A stretch of 64,000 bases of DNA from Pseudomonas sp. HOU2. Lineage in GTDB: Bacteria > Pseudomonadota > Gammaproteobacteria > Pseudomonadales > Pseudomonadaceae. A program made the translations under genes and the position numbers. This document shows, piece after piece, positions 45,925 through 64,000 of this stretch (the first letter of the stretch is position 1; every line of letters begins with the position of its first letter). Under the pieces are notes generated by a model. That model was not told the DNA's origin and did not search any database. It was given only the letters and a program-made list of their open reading frames with translations. Location: contig NZ_CP160398.1 in NCBI RefSeq assembly GCF_040729435.1, forward strand, positions 2,542,001 to 2,606,000, in the 5' to 3' direction.

Positions 45925-48030
45925 TCAGCCTTGTTTTTTGGTTACGGATTCGACGATGTGCGACGGAGCCGTATCGTATTTTTTGAATTCCATAGAGTAG
46001 CTTGCGCGACCCTGGGACATGGAACGGACGTCGGTCGCATAACCGAACATCTCACCCAGTGGAACCTCGGCACGGATAACCTTGCCGGACACTGTGTCTT
46101 CCATACCCTGGATCATGCCGCGACGACGGTTAAGGTCGCCCATGACATCACCCATATAGTCTTCAGGCGTAACAACCTCTACCGCCATGATCGGCTCGAG
46201 CAACTCACCACCGCCCTTCTGGGCCAGTTGCTTGGTCGCCATGGAAGCAGCCACTTTAAACGCCATCTCGTTGGAGTCGACGTCGTGGTAAGAACCATCG
46301 AACACGGTAGCCTTCAGGCCGATCAGCGGATAGCCGGCAACAACGCCGTTCTTCATCTGCTCTTCGATACCCTTCTGGATAGCCGGGATGTATTCCTTAG
46401 GAACCACACCACCTACAACCTCGTTCACGAATTGCAGACCTTCCTGACCTTCGTCAGCAGGAGCAAAACGGATCCAGCAGTGACCGAACTGGCCGCGACC
46501 ACCGGACTGACGAACGAACTTGCCTTCGATTTCGCAGTTCTTCGTGATGCGCTCACGATAGGAAACCTGAGGCTTGCCGATGTTGGCTTCGACGTTGAAC
46601 TCACGGCGCATCCGGTCAACCAGGATGTCCAGGTGCAACTCGCCCATGCCGGAGATGATCGTTTGACCAGTCTCTTCATCAGTTTTTACGCGGAAAGACG
46701 GGTCTTCCTGAGCAAGCTTGCCCAGAGCGATACCCATTTTTTCCTGGTCATCCTTGGTCTTAGGCTCTACGGCAACCGAGATAACCGGCTCCGGGAAGTC
46801 CATACGTACCAGGATGATTGGCTTGTCAGCGTTGCAGAGGGTTTCACCAGTGGTGACGTCCTTCATGCCGATCAGGGCCGCGATGTCGCCAGCGCGTACT
46901 TCCTTGATCTCTTCACGGGCGTTTGCGTGCATTTGCACCATACGACCCACGCGCTCTTTCTTGCCCTTAACCGAGTTGATCACGCCGTCGCCGGAGTTCA
47001 ACACGCCCGAGTAAACGCGGACGAAGGTCAGGGTACCCACGAATGGGTCGGTAGCGATTTTGAACGCCAGTGCCGCGAACGGCTCGTCGTCACTTGCGTG
47101 ACGCTCCATTTCCTCTTCCTCGTTATCAGGGTTCGAGCCCTTGATAGCTGGAATGTCGGTTGGAGCAGGCAGGAAGTCGATAACGGCGTCGAGAACCAGG
47201 GGAACGCCCTTGTTCTTGAACGACGAACCGCACACAGCCAGAACGATTTCGCCAGCGATAGTACGCTGACGCAGAGCAGCCTTGATCTCTTCGATCGACA
47301 GCTCTTCGCCTTCCAGGTACTTGTTCATCAGCTCTTCACTGGCTTCGGCCGCAGCTTCAACCATGTTGCTGCGCCACTCAGTAGCCAGCTCAAGCATGTC
47401 CGCAGGGATTTCCTTGCGAACAGGAACCATACCCTTGTCAGAGTCGTTCCAGTAAACAGCCTGCATGTTGATCAGGTCGATCTGGCCCTGGAAGTTGTCT
47501 TCCGAACCGATAGCCAGCTGAATCGGCACCGGAGTGTGACCCAGACGCTGTTTGATCTGACCGATCACGCGCAGGAAGTTGGCACCAGCACGGTCCATCT
47601 TGTTTACGTAAACAAGACGTGGAACGCCGTATTTGTTGGCCTGACGCCATACGGTTTCCGACTGAGGCTCAACACCCGAAGTACCGCAGAATACAACCAC
47701 AGCGCCGTCGAGTACGCGCAGGGAACGCTCAACTTCAATGGTGAAGTCTACGTGGCCCGGGGTATCGATGACGTTGAAACGGTGCTCGTGCGGGTACTGC
47801 TTCTCGGAACCTTTCCAGAAGGCGGTAATGGCAGCAGAAGTAATGGTAATACCACGCTCCTGCTCCTGAACCATCCAGTCTGTGGTCGCGGCGCCGTCAT
47901 GCACCTCGCCCATTTTGTGACTTTTGCCAGTGTAAAAAAGGACGCGCTCGGTGGTGGTGGTTTTACCAGCATCCACGTGAGCGACGATACCGATGTTACG
48001 GTAGCGACTAATCGGAGTAGTACGAGCCAT
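45925..48030 (-). CDS. fusA: Elongation factor G
   Basis: This 701-residue EF-G catalyses GTP-driven translocation and helps recycle ribosomes. Domain order: G domain with [14 protein letters not shown] (17-30), the [16 protein letters not shown] switch and [10 protein letters not shown]; then domains II to V with [20 protein letters not shown] and the terminal [20 protein letters not shown]. The length is normal. It lies 30 bases after rpsG and 31 before tuf. No obvious fusidic-acid-type change is visible, but this cannot be judged by eye alone. Confidence 0.98.
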   Translation of the reverse strand: MARTTPISRYRNIGIVAHVDAGKTTTTERVLFYTGKSHKMGEVHDGAATTDWMVQEQERGITITSAAITAFWKGSEKQYPHEHRFNVIDTPGHVDFTIEVERSLRVLDGAVVVFCGTSGVEPQSETVWRQANKYGVPRLVYVNKMDRAGANFLRVIGQIKQRLGHTPVPIQLAIGSEDNFQGQIDLINMQAVYWNDSDKGMVPVRKEIPADMLELATEWRSNMVEAAAEASEELMNKYLEGEELSIEEIKAALRQRTIAGEIVLAVCGSSFKNKGVPLVLDAVIDFLPAPTDIPAIKGSNPDNEEEEMERHASDDEPFAALAFKIATDPFVGTLTFVRVYSGVLNSGDGVINSVKGKKERVGRMVQMHANAREEIKEVRAGDIAALIGMKDVTTGETLCNADKPIILVRMDFPEPVISVAVEPKTKDDQEKMGIALGKLAQEDPSFRVKTDEETGQTIISGMGELHLDILVDRMRREFNVEANIGKPQVSYRERITKNCEIEGKFVRQSGGRGQFGHCWIRFAPADEGQEGLQFVNEVVGGVVPKEYIPAIQKGIEEQMKNGVVAGYPLIGLKATVFDGSYHDVDSNEMAFKVAASMATKQLAQKGGGELLEPIMAVEVVTPEDYMGDVMGDLNRRRGMIQGMEDTVSGKVIRAEVPLGEMFGYATDVRSMSQGRASYSMEFKKYDTAPSHIVESVTKKQG

Positions 48031-48060
48031 AAAGCCCTCGCAAAATTAGTGAAGCTAAAA

Positions 48061-48534
48061 TTAGAAGCGGTAGTGCGAGAAAGCTTTGTTGGCTTCGGCC
48101 ATACGGTGCACGTCTTCACGCTTCTTAACAGCAGCACCTTTACCTTCAGCAGCATCCAGCAGTTCGCCAGCCAAGCGCAGAGCCATAGACTTCTCGCCAC
48201 GCTTACGGGCGAAGTCTACCAACCAGCGCATTGCCAGAGCGTTACGGCGGGAAGGACGAACCTCGACCGGAACCTGGTAAGTAGCACCACCAACGCGGCG
48301 CGACTTCACTTCGACCAGCGGAGCGATGGCGTCGAGTGCTTTTTCGAAGAGTTCCAGGGGATCGGTGCCGGCCTTACGAGCCTTCACGGTTTCCAGGGCA
48401 CCATAAACGATACGTTCGGCAACGGCTTTCTTGCCGCTTTCCATAACGTGGTTCATGAATTTGGCGAGGATCTGGCTTCCGTATTTCGGATCGTCCAGAA
48501 TCTCACGCTTTGCTGCTACGCGACGTCTTGGCAT
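48061..48534 (-). CDS. rpsG: 30S ribosomal protein S7
   Basis: This 157-residue S7 organises the 30S head and contacts E-site tRNA. In E. coli it represses the str operon. Landmarks are [40 protein letters not shown], and [20 protein letters not shown]. It lies 107 bases after rpsL and 30 before fusA. The rpsL-rpsG gap is where the E. coli S7 operator sits, but I did not verify a matching fold. Confidence 0.98.
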   Translation of the reverse strand: MPRRRVAAKREILDDPKYGSQILAKFMNHVMESGKKAVAERIVYGALETVKARKAGTDPLELFEKALDAIAPLVEVKSRRVGGATYQVPVEVRPSRRNALAMRWLVDFARKRGEKSMALRLAGELLDAAEGKGAAVKKREDVHRMAEANKAFSHYRF

Positions 48535-48641
48535 GATAAGCCCTCAAGCGGTCTTCAGGTTAGTTCGGGACAGATCCAGTGGATGCAAGCCCGACCTTAC
48601 TCTTATCGACTCAATAAAATGAAAATCTGCAAAACGGCCGA

Positions 48642-49013
48642 TTACTTCGGACGCTTGGTACCGTACTTCGAACGACCCTGGTTACGGCCTTTAACGCCGG
48701 AAGTATCCAAGGAACCGCGAACGGTGTGGTAACGAACACCTGGCAAGTCTTTTACACGACCGCCGCGGATCAGTACCACGCTGTGCTCTTGCAGGTTGTG
48801 GCCTTCACCACCGATGTACGAGGAAACCTCGAAACCGTTGGTCAGGCGCACACGGCATACTTTACGCAGTGCCGAGTTAGGTTTTTTCGGCGTAGTGGTG
48901 TACACACGGGTGCACACGCCACGACGTTGCGGGCAGTTCTGCAGCGCAGGTACGTCGGATTTCTCGACGATACGCTTACGCGGCTGACGTACCAGCTGGT
49001 TGATAGTTGCCAT
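48642..49013 (-). CDS. rpsL: 30S ribosomal protein S12
   Basis: This 123-residue S12 acts in decoding accuracy. The streptomycin-linked lysines are wild-type: Lys43 in [11 protein letters not shown] and Lys88 in [13 protein letters not shown]; Asp89 beside it is the usual methylthiolation site. The start [20 protein letters not shown] is conserved. It is the first gene of the str operon, with a clear promoter-like site about 95-120 bases upstream. Confidence 0.98.
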
Positions 49014-49104
49014 CTACTAGCTCCACTGTTGTCTTGCGACGCTATTGTCTTGCAAGAAAAGCAAAATGACAGGAACGGATTCCCGCCAAATTTAGGGGAT
49101 CAAG

Positions 49105-49133
49105 AGTCTAAAGAGGATCTTGCCCCCAGTCAA
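49105..49133 (-). promoter_or_regulatory. str operon promoter
   Basis: On the minus strand TTGACT (49128-49133), a 17-base spacer and TAGACT (49105-49110) form a good sigma70 promoter. It lies in the 215-base gap between rpoC and rpsL and gives a leader of about 85 bases. Confidence 0.8.
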
Positions 49134-49228
49134 GGCAAGGCCCCGACCCCCCCGCCCGTCGAACCTTGACAATTTGTCTCGATTCGACGAACGGAGCGAT
49201 CAGGGCCTCAGCTCATTTATCGCAGAAC

Positions 49229-53428
<4,200 letters not shown>

Positions 53429-53491
53429 GGCCTTTCCTCCTGGCGGAGCAGAGAGCGGGCAGTCCTGCCCCGCTCTCGATCGCGTCACGTG

Positions 53492-57565
<4,074 letters not shown>

Positions 57566-57711
57566 CAGCGTTCCCCAGCTTGGTCACCTGCTTGTTTGGC
57601 CCCTCCCGACGGGAGCAGCCAGAAAATCGTGCAAACCCCATGGTTTGCGCCACCGCATCGGGTGGTTACAGCGCCTTTATCAGCACCGACCCAGTCGGCT
57701 GCCAATAACGG

Positions 57712-57742
57712 AAAAAGGCCGGTGGCAAGAGCCACCAGCCAT
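57712..57742 (-). terminator. Attenuator-like hairpin between rplL and rpoB
   Basis: On the minus strand GCTGGTGGC and GCCACCGGC pair over 9 bases (one G-U pair) around the loop TCTT, followed by CTTTTT. It lies about 45 bases after rplL. In E. coli an attenuator in the same gap lets only part of transcription reach rpoBC, and I infer the same role. Confidence 0.8.
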
Positions 57743-57786
57743 CAGCCTGTCGCTTGACGCTCGGGCTGGAGGAGCAAAGTCGATAC

Positions 57787-58152
57787 TTATTTCAGTTCGA
57801 CTTTAGCGCCTGCTTCTTCCAGCTTCTTCTTGGCGTCTTCAGCAGCTTCTTTCGAAACGCCTTCAGCTACAACCTGAGGAGCGCCGTCTACTTTCTCTTT
57901 GGCTTCTTTCAGGCCCAGACCGGTCAGTTCACGAACTGCCTTGATCACGTTAACCTTCTTCTCGCCAGCTTCCAGCAGAACAACGTTGAACTCGGTTTGC
58001 TCTTCAACAGCAGCAGCAGCTACAGCTGGGCCAGCCGAAGCGGCGGCAGCGGTAACACCGAAGGTTTCTTCCATCGCTTTGATCAGCTCAACGATTTCCA
58101 CTACGGATTTCTGGCCGATTGCTTCGATGATTTGTTCGTTAGTCAGAGACAT
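57787..58152 (-). CDS. rplL: 50S ribosomal protein L7/L12
   Basis: This 121-residue L7/L12 forms the stalk that recruits translation GTPases, in several copies bound to L10. It has the N-terminal dimer helix region ([20 protein letters not shown]), an Ala-rich hinge and the C-terminal factor-binding domain with [20 protein letters not shown] and [20 protein letters not shown]. It lies 74 bases after rplJ; an attenuator-like hairpin follows it. Confidence 0.98.
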   Translation of the reverse strand: MSLTNEQIIEAIGQKSVVEIVELIKAMEETFGVTAAAASAGPAVAAAAVEEQTEFNVVLLEAGEKKVNVIKAVRELTGLGLKEAKEKVDGAPQVVAEGVSKEAAEDAKKKLEEAGAKVELK

Positions 58153-58226
58153 GACTCAATTCCTGAATTGGGGGACGGCCTACGCGACCATCGAAATAAA
58201 CAAAAAACGCGTGAAGTTGACGAGCC

Positions 58227-58727
58227 TTAGGCTGCGGCAGCTTCTTTCTGGTCGCGAATTGCCGCCAGAGTACGAGCCAACTTGCTGGTAGCGCCTTGAA
58301 TCACGCTCATCAGCTGAGAAATTGCTTCGTCACGGGTCGGCAGAGTTGCCAGTACGTCGATCTGATTAGCTGCGAGGAACTTGCCCTCGAACGCAGCTGC
58401 CTTGATCTCGAACTTGTCCTGACCCTTGGCAAACTCTTTGAAGATACGGGCAGCAGCGCCCGGATGTTCGTTCGAGAATGCAATCAGGGTCGGGCCGGTG
58501 AACACGTCGTTGAGAACACTGTATTCAGTGTCAGCAACAGCGCGCTTGAGCAGGGTGTTACGTACAACACGTACGTAAACGCCAGCTTCACGAGCCTCTT
58601 TACGGAGTCCGGTCATTGCGCCTACTGTTACGCCACGGGCATCAACCACGACAGCGGACAGAGCGACTTTGGCAGCCTCGTTGACTTCAGCGACGATGGC
58701 CTTCTTGTCTTCGAGATTAATTGCCAC
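58227..58727 (-). CDS. rplJ: 50S ribosomal protein L10
   Basis: This 166-residue L10 is the base of the L7/L12 stalk. Landmarks are [40 protein letters not shown] and [19 protein letters not shown]. The C-terminal helix ([19 protein letters not shown] type sequence) binds L12 dimers. In E. coli L10-L12 represses this operon by binding the leader, and a matching leader is seen upstream. Confidence 0.98.
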   Translation of the reverse strand: MAINLEDKKAIVAEVNEAAKVALSAVVVDARGVTVGAMTGLRKEAREAGVYVRVVRNTLLKRAVADTEYSVLNDVFTGPTLIAFSNEHPGAAARIFKEFAKGQDKFEIKAAAFEGKFLAANQIDVLATLPTRDEAISQLMSVIQGATSKLARTLAAIRDQKEAAAA

Positions 58728-58807
58728 GGGTTTAACTCCTGCTTGTTACCGTTTCACTCGGTCGAAACCGAATGTCGTTTTGGTGTCTGATTCGGTAAGG
58801 AACCGGG

Positions 58808-58862
58808 AGCACCATCTGCGTAGGCTTGTGGTTTAAGGCTTGCGCCGCCTACGGTCTTGGAT
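58808..58862 (-). promoter_or_regulatory. L10 leader (autoregulatory RNA element)
   Basis: The leader RNA reads CCGTAGGCGGCGCAAGCC, then AACCACAAGCCTACGCAGAUGGUG, with GTAGGC pairing to GCCTAC. The sequence and its position before rplJ match the L10 leader family. It is probably bound by L10-L12 to repress rplJL. The 198-base gap 58728-58925 also contains a small CCUGCC/GGCGGGG stem further upstream. Confidence 0.75.
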
Positions 58863-58925
58863 AGCCCCCGCCAGGCAGGGACCCCAATCTTTCAATTGGC
58901 GCGAATAATCGCACCAACCTTTGTC

Positions 58926-59621
58926 TTACGCGTCCAGCGAGCTCTGGTCGATAACCAGACCTGGGCCCATAGTGGTGCTCAGGGTAACGCGCTTGACGTA
59001 AATACCTTTCGAGGAAGCTGGCTTGATACGCTTCAGATCAGCGATCAGGGCTTCAACGTTTTCCTTCAGCTTGACGGCATCGAAGCCGATCTTGCCAACG
59101 GAGGTGTGGATGATGCCGTTTTTGTCGGTGCGATAACGAACCTGACCAGCCTTGGCGTTTTTAACCGCGGTAGCTACGTCTGGAGTTACGGTGCCGACTT
59201 TCGGGTTAGGCATCAGGCCACGTGGACCGAGGATCTGACCCAGTTGACCTACAACGCGCATGGCATCCGGGGATGCGATCACTACGTCATAGTTCAGGTC
59301 GCCGCCTTTCATTTCGGCAGCCAGGTCGTCCATACCTACACGGTCAGCGCCGGCAGCCAGAGCGGCCTCAGCAGCTGGACCCTGGGTGAACACAGCAACG
59401 CGAACGGTCTTGCCAGTGCCGTGCGGCAGCACAGTAGCGCTACGAACAACCTGGTCGGATTTACGCGGGTCTACACCCAGGTTTACAGCAACGTCGAACG
59501 ACTCGCTGAACTTGACAGTCGACAGCTCAGCCAGCAGAGCAGCAGCGTCTACAATGTTGTAGGCCTTGCCTGCTTCGATTTTGCCGGCGATAGCCTTTTG
59601 ACGCTTGGTCAGCTTAGCCAT
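58926..59621 (-). CDS. rplA: 50S ribosomal protein L1
   Basis: This 231-residue L1 forms the mobile stalk that handles E-site tRNA and, in E. coli, represses rplKA. Landmarks are [40 protein letters not shown] and [20 protein letters not shown]. It shares one base with the rplK stop (TAATG), so the two are translationally coupled. L1 is followed by the L10 leader gap. Confidence 0.98.
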   Translation of the reverse strand: MAKLTKRQKAIAGKIEAGKAYNIVDAAALLAELSTVKFSESFDVAVNLGVDPRKSDQVVRSATVLPHGTGKTVRVAVFTQGPAAEAALAAGADRVGMDDLAAEMKGGDLNYDVVIASPDAMRVVGQLGQILGPRGLMPNPKVGTVTPDVATAVKNAKAGQVRYRTDKNGIIHTSVGKIGFDAVKLKENVEALIADLKRIKPASSKGIYVKRVTLSTTMGPGLVIDQSSLDA

Positions 59622-60052
59622 TACACACCCTCCACGTTAAGGCCCATGCTACGAGCAGAACCGGCGATAGTACGCACGGCTGCATCCATATCAGCTGCAG
59701 TCAGATCCGCGTTTTTGGTTTTCGCGATTTCTTCCAGCTGAGCACGGGTAACAGTGCCAACCTTAACGGTGTTCGGACGAGCGGAACCGCTGGTCAGACC
59801 GGCCGCCTTCTTCAGCAGAACCGAAGCAGGGGTGGATTTGGTTTCGAAAGTGAAGCTACGGTCGCTGTAGACAGTGATGATCACTGGAGTCGGCAGACCT
59901 GCTTCAAGACCCTGAGTACGGGCGTTGAAAGCCTTGCAGAATTCCATGATGTTCACGCCGTGCTGACCCAGAGCAGGACCAACAGGTGGGCTTGGGTTAG
60001 CCTGAGCGGCCTTCACTTGCAGCTTGATGTAAGCGGTAATCTTCTTGGCCAT
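59621..60052 (-). CDS. rplK: 50S ribosomal protein L11
   Basis: This 143-residue L11 binds the GTPase-associated region of 23S rRNA and is needed for RelA activation. The start [20 protein letters not shown] is used; the four extra upstream residues are not conserved. The proline-rich hinge [20 protein letters not shown] and the C-terminal RNA-binding part with [13 protein letters not shown] are intact. A terminator hairpin separates it from nusG. Confidence 0.98.
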   Translation of the reverse strand: MAKKITAYIKLQVKAAQANPSPPVGPALGQHGVNIMEFCKAFNARTQGLEAGLPTPVIITVYSDRSFTFETKSTPASVLLKKAAGLTSGSARPNTVKVGTVTRAQLEEIAKTKNADLTAADMDAAVRTIAGSARSMGLNVEGV

Positions 60053-60127
60053 GAGGCACTCCAATTACGGGTTCGAACGCCTCGAAAGGCTCCCCGGTTA
60101 CTTGCGCGTTTATCCCAGTGACGACAA

Positions 60128-60154
60128 AACCCCACAGCCTAGGGCTGCGGGGTT
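60128..60154 (-). terminator. Terminator after nusG
   Basis: On the minus strand AACCCCGCAGCC and GGCTGTGGGGTT pair over 12 bases (one G-U pair) around a 3-base loop, followed by TTG. It lies 15 bases after the nusG stop and separates secE-nusG from rplK. Confidence 0.8.
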
Positions 60155-60169
60155 GGGATGCTTGTTCAG

Positions 60170-60703
60170 TTAGACCTTTTCGACCTGACTGAACTCCAAC
60201 TCTACCGGGGTAGAGCGACCGAAAATAAGCACTGCCACCTGGACACGGCTCTTTTCGTAGTTAACTTCTTCGACGGTGCCGTTAAAGTCAGCGAACGGAC
60301 CGTCAGTAACACGAACCACTTCACCCGGCTCAAACAGAGTCTTCGGCTTCGGCTTATCACTACCATCGGCCACACGACGCAGAATGGCTTCCGCCTCTTT
60401 GTCGGTGATTGGCGCAGGCTTGTCGGCAGTACCGCCGATGAAGCCCATCACCCGAGGAGTATCCTTGACCAAGTGCCAAGTACCCTCGTTCATATCCATC
60501 TGTACCAGCACATAGCCTGGGAAGAACTTGCGTTCGCTTTTGCGCTTCTGGCCATTACGCATTTCAACCACTTCTTCAGTGGGAACCAGAATTTCGCCGA
60601 AGCCATCTTCCATGCCAGCCAGCTTAACGCGCTCAATCAGCGAGCGCATGACATGCTTCTCGTAACCCGAGTAAGCATGCACAACGTACCAACGCTTAGC
60701 CAC
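60170..60703 (-). CDS. nusG: Transcription elongation/antitermination factor NusG
   Basis: This 177-residue NusG bridges RNA polymerase with Rho or the ribosome (S10). It has the NGN domain ([40 protein letters not shown]) and a C-terminal KOW domain ([20 protein letters not shown]). The C terminus ends FSQVEKV. It lies 9 bases after secE and is followed by a terminator. The length is normal. Confidence 0.98.
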   Translation of the reverse strand: MAKRWYVVHAYSGYEKHVMRSLIERVKLAGMEDGFGEILVPTEEVVEMRNGQKRKSERKFFPGYVLVQMDMNEGTWHLVKDTPRVMGFIGGTADKPAPITDKEAEAILRRVADGSDKPKPKTLFEPGEVVRVTDGPFADFNGTVEEVNYEKSRVQVAVLIFGRSTPVELEFSQVEKV

Positions 60704-60712
60704 GGGACACCC

Positions 60713-61081
60713 TTAGCCGACAATCAAGGAAACAAGCCAGCCGAGCAGGGAATCAACACCCCACAACAGCAACGCCATAACGATAACCACAGCAACAACG
60801 ATCAACGTTGTCTGCGTGGTTTCCTGGCGAGTTGGCCATACGACTTTACGAATCTCGGTGCGCGCTTCCTTAACCAGTACAAAGAACGACTTGCCCTTTG
60901 CAGTCTGCAGGCCTACAAAGGCAGCTACAGCAGCAATGACGAGCAAAGCGAGTACACGGTACAGGATCGGCGAAGCAGCGTAATACTGATTGCCAACAAC
61001 GCCAACAACCACCAAAGCAACTACTACAAGCCACTTGAGCAGATCGAAGCGAGAGCCTTGAGCTTCAGCCTTAGGAGTCAT
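60713..61081 (-). CDS. secE: Preprotein translocase subunit SecE
   Basis: This 122-residue SecE has three hydrophobic helices, as in the E. coli-type protein. The conserved region is the amphipathic helix and linker GKSFFVLVKEARTEIRKVVW then PTRQETTQTTLIVVAVVIVM. It clamps SecY in the inner membrane translocase. It lies 45 bases after the tRNA-Trp gene and 9 before nusG. Confidence 0.95.
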   Translation of the reverse strand: MTPKAEAQGSRFDLLKWLVVVALVVVGVVGNQYYAASPILYRVLALLVIAAVAAFVGLQTAKGKSFFVLVKEARTEIRKVVWPTRQETTQTTLIVVAVVIVMALLLWGVDSLLGWLVSLIVG

Positions 61082-61126
61082 CTATGAAGATCCTGTGAAA
61101 AGAAAGCCAGACACACCGAGTGAATC

Positions 61127-61202
61127 TGGCAGGTCAGGAGGGAATCGAACCCCCAACCTACGGTTTTGGAGACCGTCGCTCTGCCAATTGAGCTACTGAC
61201 CT
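61127..61202 (-). tRNA. tRNA-Trp (CCA)
   Basis: A 76-base tRNA on the minus strand: it begins AGGTCAGTAGCTCAATTGG, has the anticodon loop CTCCAAA with anticodon CCA, a T arm GGTTCGATTCC, and an encoded 3' CCA. It lies between tuf and secE with its own promoter-like site. Confidence 0.96.
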
Positions 61203-61222
61203 AAAACAAAATCAGGCCGACC

Positions 61223-61251
61223 ATTATGCCGGCCCGAAAAATACATTACAA
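61223..61251 (-). promoter_or_regulatory. Candidate tRNA-Trp promoter
   Basis: On the minus strand TTGTAA (61246-61251), a 17-base spacer and CATAAT (61223-61228) lie just after the tuf stop, about 20 bases before the mature tRNA start. A GGCCG/CGGCC dyad overlaps the -10 region, so weak termination after tuf is an alternative reading. Confidence 0.55.
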
Positions 61252-61255
61252 CCGC

Positions 61256-62449
61256 TTATTCGATGATTTTGGCTACGACGCCCGCGCCGACGGTACGACC
61301 GCCCTCACGGATAGCGAAACGCAGACCGTCTTCCATCGCGATGGTTTTGATCAGGGTAACAGTCATCTGAATGTTGTCACCTGGCATTACCATTTCAACG
61401 CCTTCTGGCAGTTCGCAGTTACCAGTCACGTCAGTAGTACGGAAGTAGAACTGTGGACGGTAGCCCTTGAAGAACGGAGTGTGACGGCCGCCTTCTTCCT
61501 TGCTCAGAACGTAAACTTCTGCGGTGAACTTGGTGTGCGGCTTAACCGAACCTGGCTTGACCAGAACTTGACCACGCTCAACGTCGTCACGCTTGGTACC
61601 ACGCAGCAGAACGCCGCAGTTCTCGCCAGCACGACCTTCGTCGAGCAGCTTGCGGAACATCTCAACACCAGTGCAGGTGGTGGTGGTGGTGTCACGCAGA
61701 CCAACGATTTCCAGAGCATCTTGAACGCGAACGATACCGCGCTCGATACGACCAGTCACAACAGTACCGCGACCCGAGATCGAGAACACGTCTTCGATTG
61801 GCATCAGGAATGGCTTGTCGATCATACGAACTGGTTCTGGGATGTAGCTGTCCAGAGTTTCAACCAGCTTCTTGACGGCAGTGGTGCCCATCTCGTTGTC
61901 GTCTTTACCTTCCAGCGCCATACGAGCCGAACCGATGATGATTGGAGTGTCATCGCCCGGGAAGTCGTAGGTGGACAGCAGGTCGCGAACTTCCATCTCA
62001 ACCAGTTCCAGCAGCTCAGCGTCGTCTACCAGGTCAGCCTTGTTCAGGAAAACCACGATGTACGGAACGCCTACCTGACGGGACAGCAGGATGTGCTCAC
62101 GGGTTTGTGGCATCGGACCATCAGCGGCCGAGCAAACCAGAATAGCGCCGTCCATTTGAGCAGCACCGGTGATCATGTTCTTCACATAGTCAGCGTGACC
62201 TGGGCAGTCAACGTGAGCGTAGTGACGGATCAGCGAGTTGTACTCAACGTGTGCGGTGTTGATGGTGATACCGCGAGCTTTTTCTTCTGGAGCGCTGTCG
62301 ATCTTGTCGAATTCAACTACGGCCGAACCGAAAACCTCGGAGCAGACGCGAGTCAGAGCAGCGGTCAGAGTGGTTTTACCGTGGTCAACGTGACCAATGG
62401 TCCCTACGTTGACGTGGGGCAGGGAACGATCAAATTTTTCCTTAGCCAT
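61256..62449 (-). CDS. tuf: Elongation factor Tu (copy after the tRNA cluster)
   Basis: This second 397-residue EF-Tu gene lies after tRNA-Tyr, -Gly and -Thr, the same place as E. coli tufB. The protein appears identical to the str-operon copy, including GHVDHGKT and the C-terminal [14 protein letters not shown]. Differences are silent base changes. The start at 62449 is supported by identity with the other copy; the upstream frame through the tRNA-Thr gene is not coding. Two copies 16.6 kb apart in the same direction probably stay alike by gene conversion. Confidence 0.98.
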   Translation of the reverse strand: MAKEKFDRSLPHVNVGTIGHVDHGKTTLTAALTRVCSEVFGSAVVEFDKIDSAPEEKARGITINTAHVEYNSLIRHYAHVDCPGHADYVKNMITGAAQMDGAILVCSAADGPMPQTREHILLSRQVGVPYIVVFLNKADLVDDAELLELVEMEVRDLLSTYDFPGDDTPIIIGSARMALEGKDDNEMGTTAVKKLVETLDSYIPEPVRMIDKPFLMPIEDVFSISGRGTVVTGRIERGIVRVQDALEIVGLRDTTTTTCTGVEMFRKLLDEGRAGENCGVLLRGTKRDDVERGQVLVKPGSVKPHTKFTAEVYVLSKEEGGRHTPFFKGYRPQFYFRTTDVTGNCELPEGVEMVMPGDNIQMTVTLIKTIAMEDGLRFAIREGGRTVGAGVVAKIIE

Positions 62450-62501
62450 CGATAACACCCTCAACAGAAGAATTAGACGAACGATATCTACCATTAAAAC
62501 A

Positions 62502-62527
62502 AAGGCAGATATTTTCATATCTGCCTT
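62502..62527 (-). other. 11-bp hairpin with GAAA tetraloop between tRNA-Thr and tuf
   Basis: On the minus strand AAGGCAGATAT and ATATCTGCCTT pair perfectly around GAAA, followed by TGTTTTAATGG. It could separate the tRNA precursor from the tuf message by processing, or weakly terminate. It lies 7 bases after the tRNA-Thr 3' end. Confidence 0.65.
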
Positions 62528-62533
62528 GTCATA

Positions 62534-62609
62534 TGGAGCTCTTGAGCGGATTTGAACCGCTGACCTCACCCTTACCAAGGGTGTGCTCTACCAACTGAGC
62601 TACAAGAGC
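62534..62609 (-). tRNA. tRNA-Thr (GGT)
   Basis: A 76-base tRNA on the minus strand, with GCTCTTGTAGCTCAGTTGG at the 5' end, anticodon GGT in CTTGGTAA, the T arm GGTTCAAATCC, and an encoded CCA. It is the third tRNA of the Tyr-Gly-Thr cluster, before tuf. Confidence 0.96.
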
Positions 62610-62635
62610 GTAACACTTTGCACAACCTGCAAACT

Positions 62636-62709
<74 letters not shown>

Positions 62710-62733
62710 GGAGCTTGCAGCTCACGCTAAAAA

Positions 62734-62818
<85 letters not shown>

Positions 62819-62831
62819 TAAGCGAGCCGGC

Positions 62832-62859
62832 ATTCTATACTATGCCGACCTTCTGTCAA
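62832..62859 (-). promoter_or_regulatory. tRNA-Tyr-Gly-Thr-tuf promoter
   Basis: On the minus strand TTGACA (62854-62859), a 16-base spacer and TAGAAT (62832-62837) make a strong sigma70 promoter. A GC-rich discriminator (GCCGGCTCGC) follows it, as is typical for growth-rate and ppGpp-controlled stable RNA promoters. Confidence 0.85.
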
Positions 62860-62960
62860 GCATTTTCTCATTAAAAACCTGAGGTTAGCTGCGTTGACAC
62901 CGCCCCGCTTTGACAACCTGTTTAGGTGTTCGCTGTGGAGCGGGCGCCATTCTATGCAAA

Positions 62961-63398
62961 CTATTCCAGCGGTGCAACCCCCTCACACAGCATTATTTTA
63001 TGTTTTAACTCATTGAATTCCTTGGAAAGGTTTTGCAACTGCACATCCCCCAATAAACGCTGGTTTTCGGGCGCAATACGCAACCAGTAACCAGACTCGG
63101 GAAAATCCTTTTGCGAAACCTGAACCTTCACATTCATGGTAGCTAGACGCACCTGCAGCGCGGAAATGCTGCTTTCTTGAGTCAAACCACCCAAGAACAG
63201 ACACTCCTGTCCGGCACGGCGCATGCCCTGCCCCGCCCCAGAGTTACCAGCTGCCTCACTCAATAAGCGAATATCTTGCTGGGACCCACGGTACATGCTG
63301 AGTGGCGTGACATCCTTTGCACGCAAGGGCGCTTCCTGCTGATGCCAGACGTAATAGAACACATTGAGAACAACGAGCAGCAGGAACAACCAACGCAT
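62961..63398 (-). CDS. Small membrane-anchored protein, SPOR-like
   Basis: This 145-residue protein begins with one hydrophobic helix (RWLFLLLVVLNVFYYVW), which should anchor it in the inner membrane with the rest in the periplasm. The C-terminal half contains CLFLGGLTQESSISALQVRL and GYWLRIAP, a pattern like a SPOR/peptidoglycan-binding fold, but I am not certain. It starts 7 bases after coaX and is likely in that operon. This is the usual place for a small hypothetical protein between coaX and tRNA-Tyr in Pseudomonas. Confidence 0.75.
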   Translation of the reverse strand: MRWLFLLLVVLNVFYYVWHQQEAPLRAKDVTPLSMYRGSQQDIRLLSEAAGNSGAGQGMRRAGQECLFLGGLTQESSISALQVRLATMNVKVQVSQKDFPESGYWLRIAPENQRLLGDVQLQNLSKEFNELKHKIMLCEGVAPLE

Positions 63399-63405
63399 AC
63401 AAACC

Positions 63406-64000
63406 TCAAGTTAAAGGACACGCCATCGCCAACCCTACAAATACCAGGTCGGGGACGATCCGAGCATCAGGCACGACGTCCGCCACCAACCCAGCATCGC
63501 CACCGGTAATGAAGACAGTAAAGCGCTCCCCCCAATAGGACCGAGCCATTTCCATCTGGGTCAGGACGAAGCCTCTCAACATTAAAGAGCACCCACGCTC
63601 CACCGCCTCTACGGTACTGCGCCCCGGAGCATGGCTCGTCAGCGCTTTTTCGGCAGCCAAGTCCCCATAACGGATTTTCCGGGTATGTGTACGTAATTGG
63701 TTACGCATCAAGGGCATCCCTGGACAAATGAATCCCCCCAGGTGCTCACCTTCGGCATTAATAAAGTCGGCCGTCACCGCGGTGCCGAAATCCAGAATCA
63801 GACAGGCGCCAGCAGCCAAATGAAAGCCACCAAGCATCGCCAACCAGCGATCCAGCCCCAAGCGTTCATAGTCGTCATAGCCATTCCTGACACCAGACAT
63901 TTCACTGGCCGACTTGGCGCACACGACTGAAACCCCGAACGTCTGCTCGAGAATTCGGGTGAGCGCGGCAGTTTCTTCACCGGTCCTTACGCTGACCAAC
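63406..64000 (-). CDS. coaX: Type III pantothenate kinase, C-terminal part
   Basis: This is a type III pantothenate kinase cut by the right edge of the window; about 197 C-terminal residues are present and the N terminus with the phosphate-binding loop is missing. Hallmarks are [40 protein letters not shown] and [17 protein letters not shown], then [13 protein letters not shown]. It makes 4'-phosphopantothenate, the first step to coenzyme A, in organisms lacking the CoaA type. It is followed by a small membrane protein 7 bases downstream. Confidence 0.9.
   Translation of the reverse strand, partial: LVSVRTGEETAALTRILEQTFGVSVVCAKSASEMSGVRNGYDDYERLGLDRWLAMLGGFHLAAGACLILDFGTAVTADFINAEGEHLGGFICPGMPLMRNQLRTHTRKIRYGDLAAEKALTSHAPGRSTVEAVERGCSLMLRGFVLTQMEMARSYWGERFTVFITGGDAGLVADVVPDARIVPDLVFVGLAMACPLT

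Noticed and set aside
61205..61236. GGCCG/CGGCC dyad after tuf as a terminator
   Set aside because: The stem is only 5 bp with a long loop, and the same bases fit a promoter for tRNA-Trp better.

Overview
The window comes from a fluorescent Pseudomonas, most likely the P. fluorescens group. The evidence is the gene order (coaX, tRNAs, tuf, secE-nusG, rplKAJL, rpoBC, str, S10, spc and alpha operons, then katA, bacterioferritin, uvrA, an MFS gene and ssb), the GC-rich codon use, and several Pseudomonas-type palindromic REP families between genes.

Layout. 1-13 kb is accessory chromosome: a cut sugar-nucleotide reductase-like gene, the helicase gene lhr, a large MscS-type channel, an MFS exporter, and a four-gene envelope operon (DUF72, YbhP-like phosphodiesterase, ClsB-like cardiolipin synthase, YbhN-like membrane protein) in which every junction is an ATGA overlap. 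13-15 kb holds a DUF3182 gene and an alpha/beta hydrolase on the minus strand.

15.0-18.8 kb is the most unusual part. An AT-richer minus-strand cassette reads: 15-codon micro-ORF, terminator-like hairpin, MccB/PaaA-like E1 adenylating enzyme with an N-terminal RRE-like domain, MFS exporter, and heme-oxygenase-like diiron oxygenase. This looks like a small peptide-antibiotic (RiPP) gene cluster related in logic to microcin C and pantocin A, but with a different peptide and a different tailoring enzyme. Its product is not predictable from sequence. Divergent from it, 18.8-23.3 kb carries the yjfIJKLMC membrane-stress operon (PspA-like protein plus partners), preceded by two identical 12-bp palindromes.

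23.5-30.6 kb is DNA maintenance and oxidative defence: ssb, a YajR-type MFS gene, uvrA, a bacterioferritin-family gene and a catalase. 30.8-61.2 kb, all on the minus strand, is the ribosomal protein and RNA polymerase block. I see good promoter-like sites before the S10 and str operons. Two internal breaks, before rpsH and before rpsM, each combine a hairpin with a downstream promoter. A second tuf gene, four tRNA genes, a small membrane-anchored protein and a cut coaX finish the window.

The window has no rRNA, CRISPR array, insertion sequence or prophage. Promoters, terminators and leaders were identified by eye; no homology search, folding or GC calculation was run.
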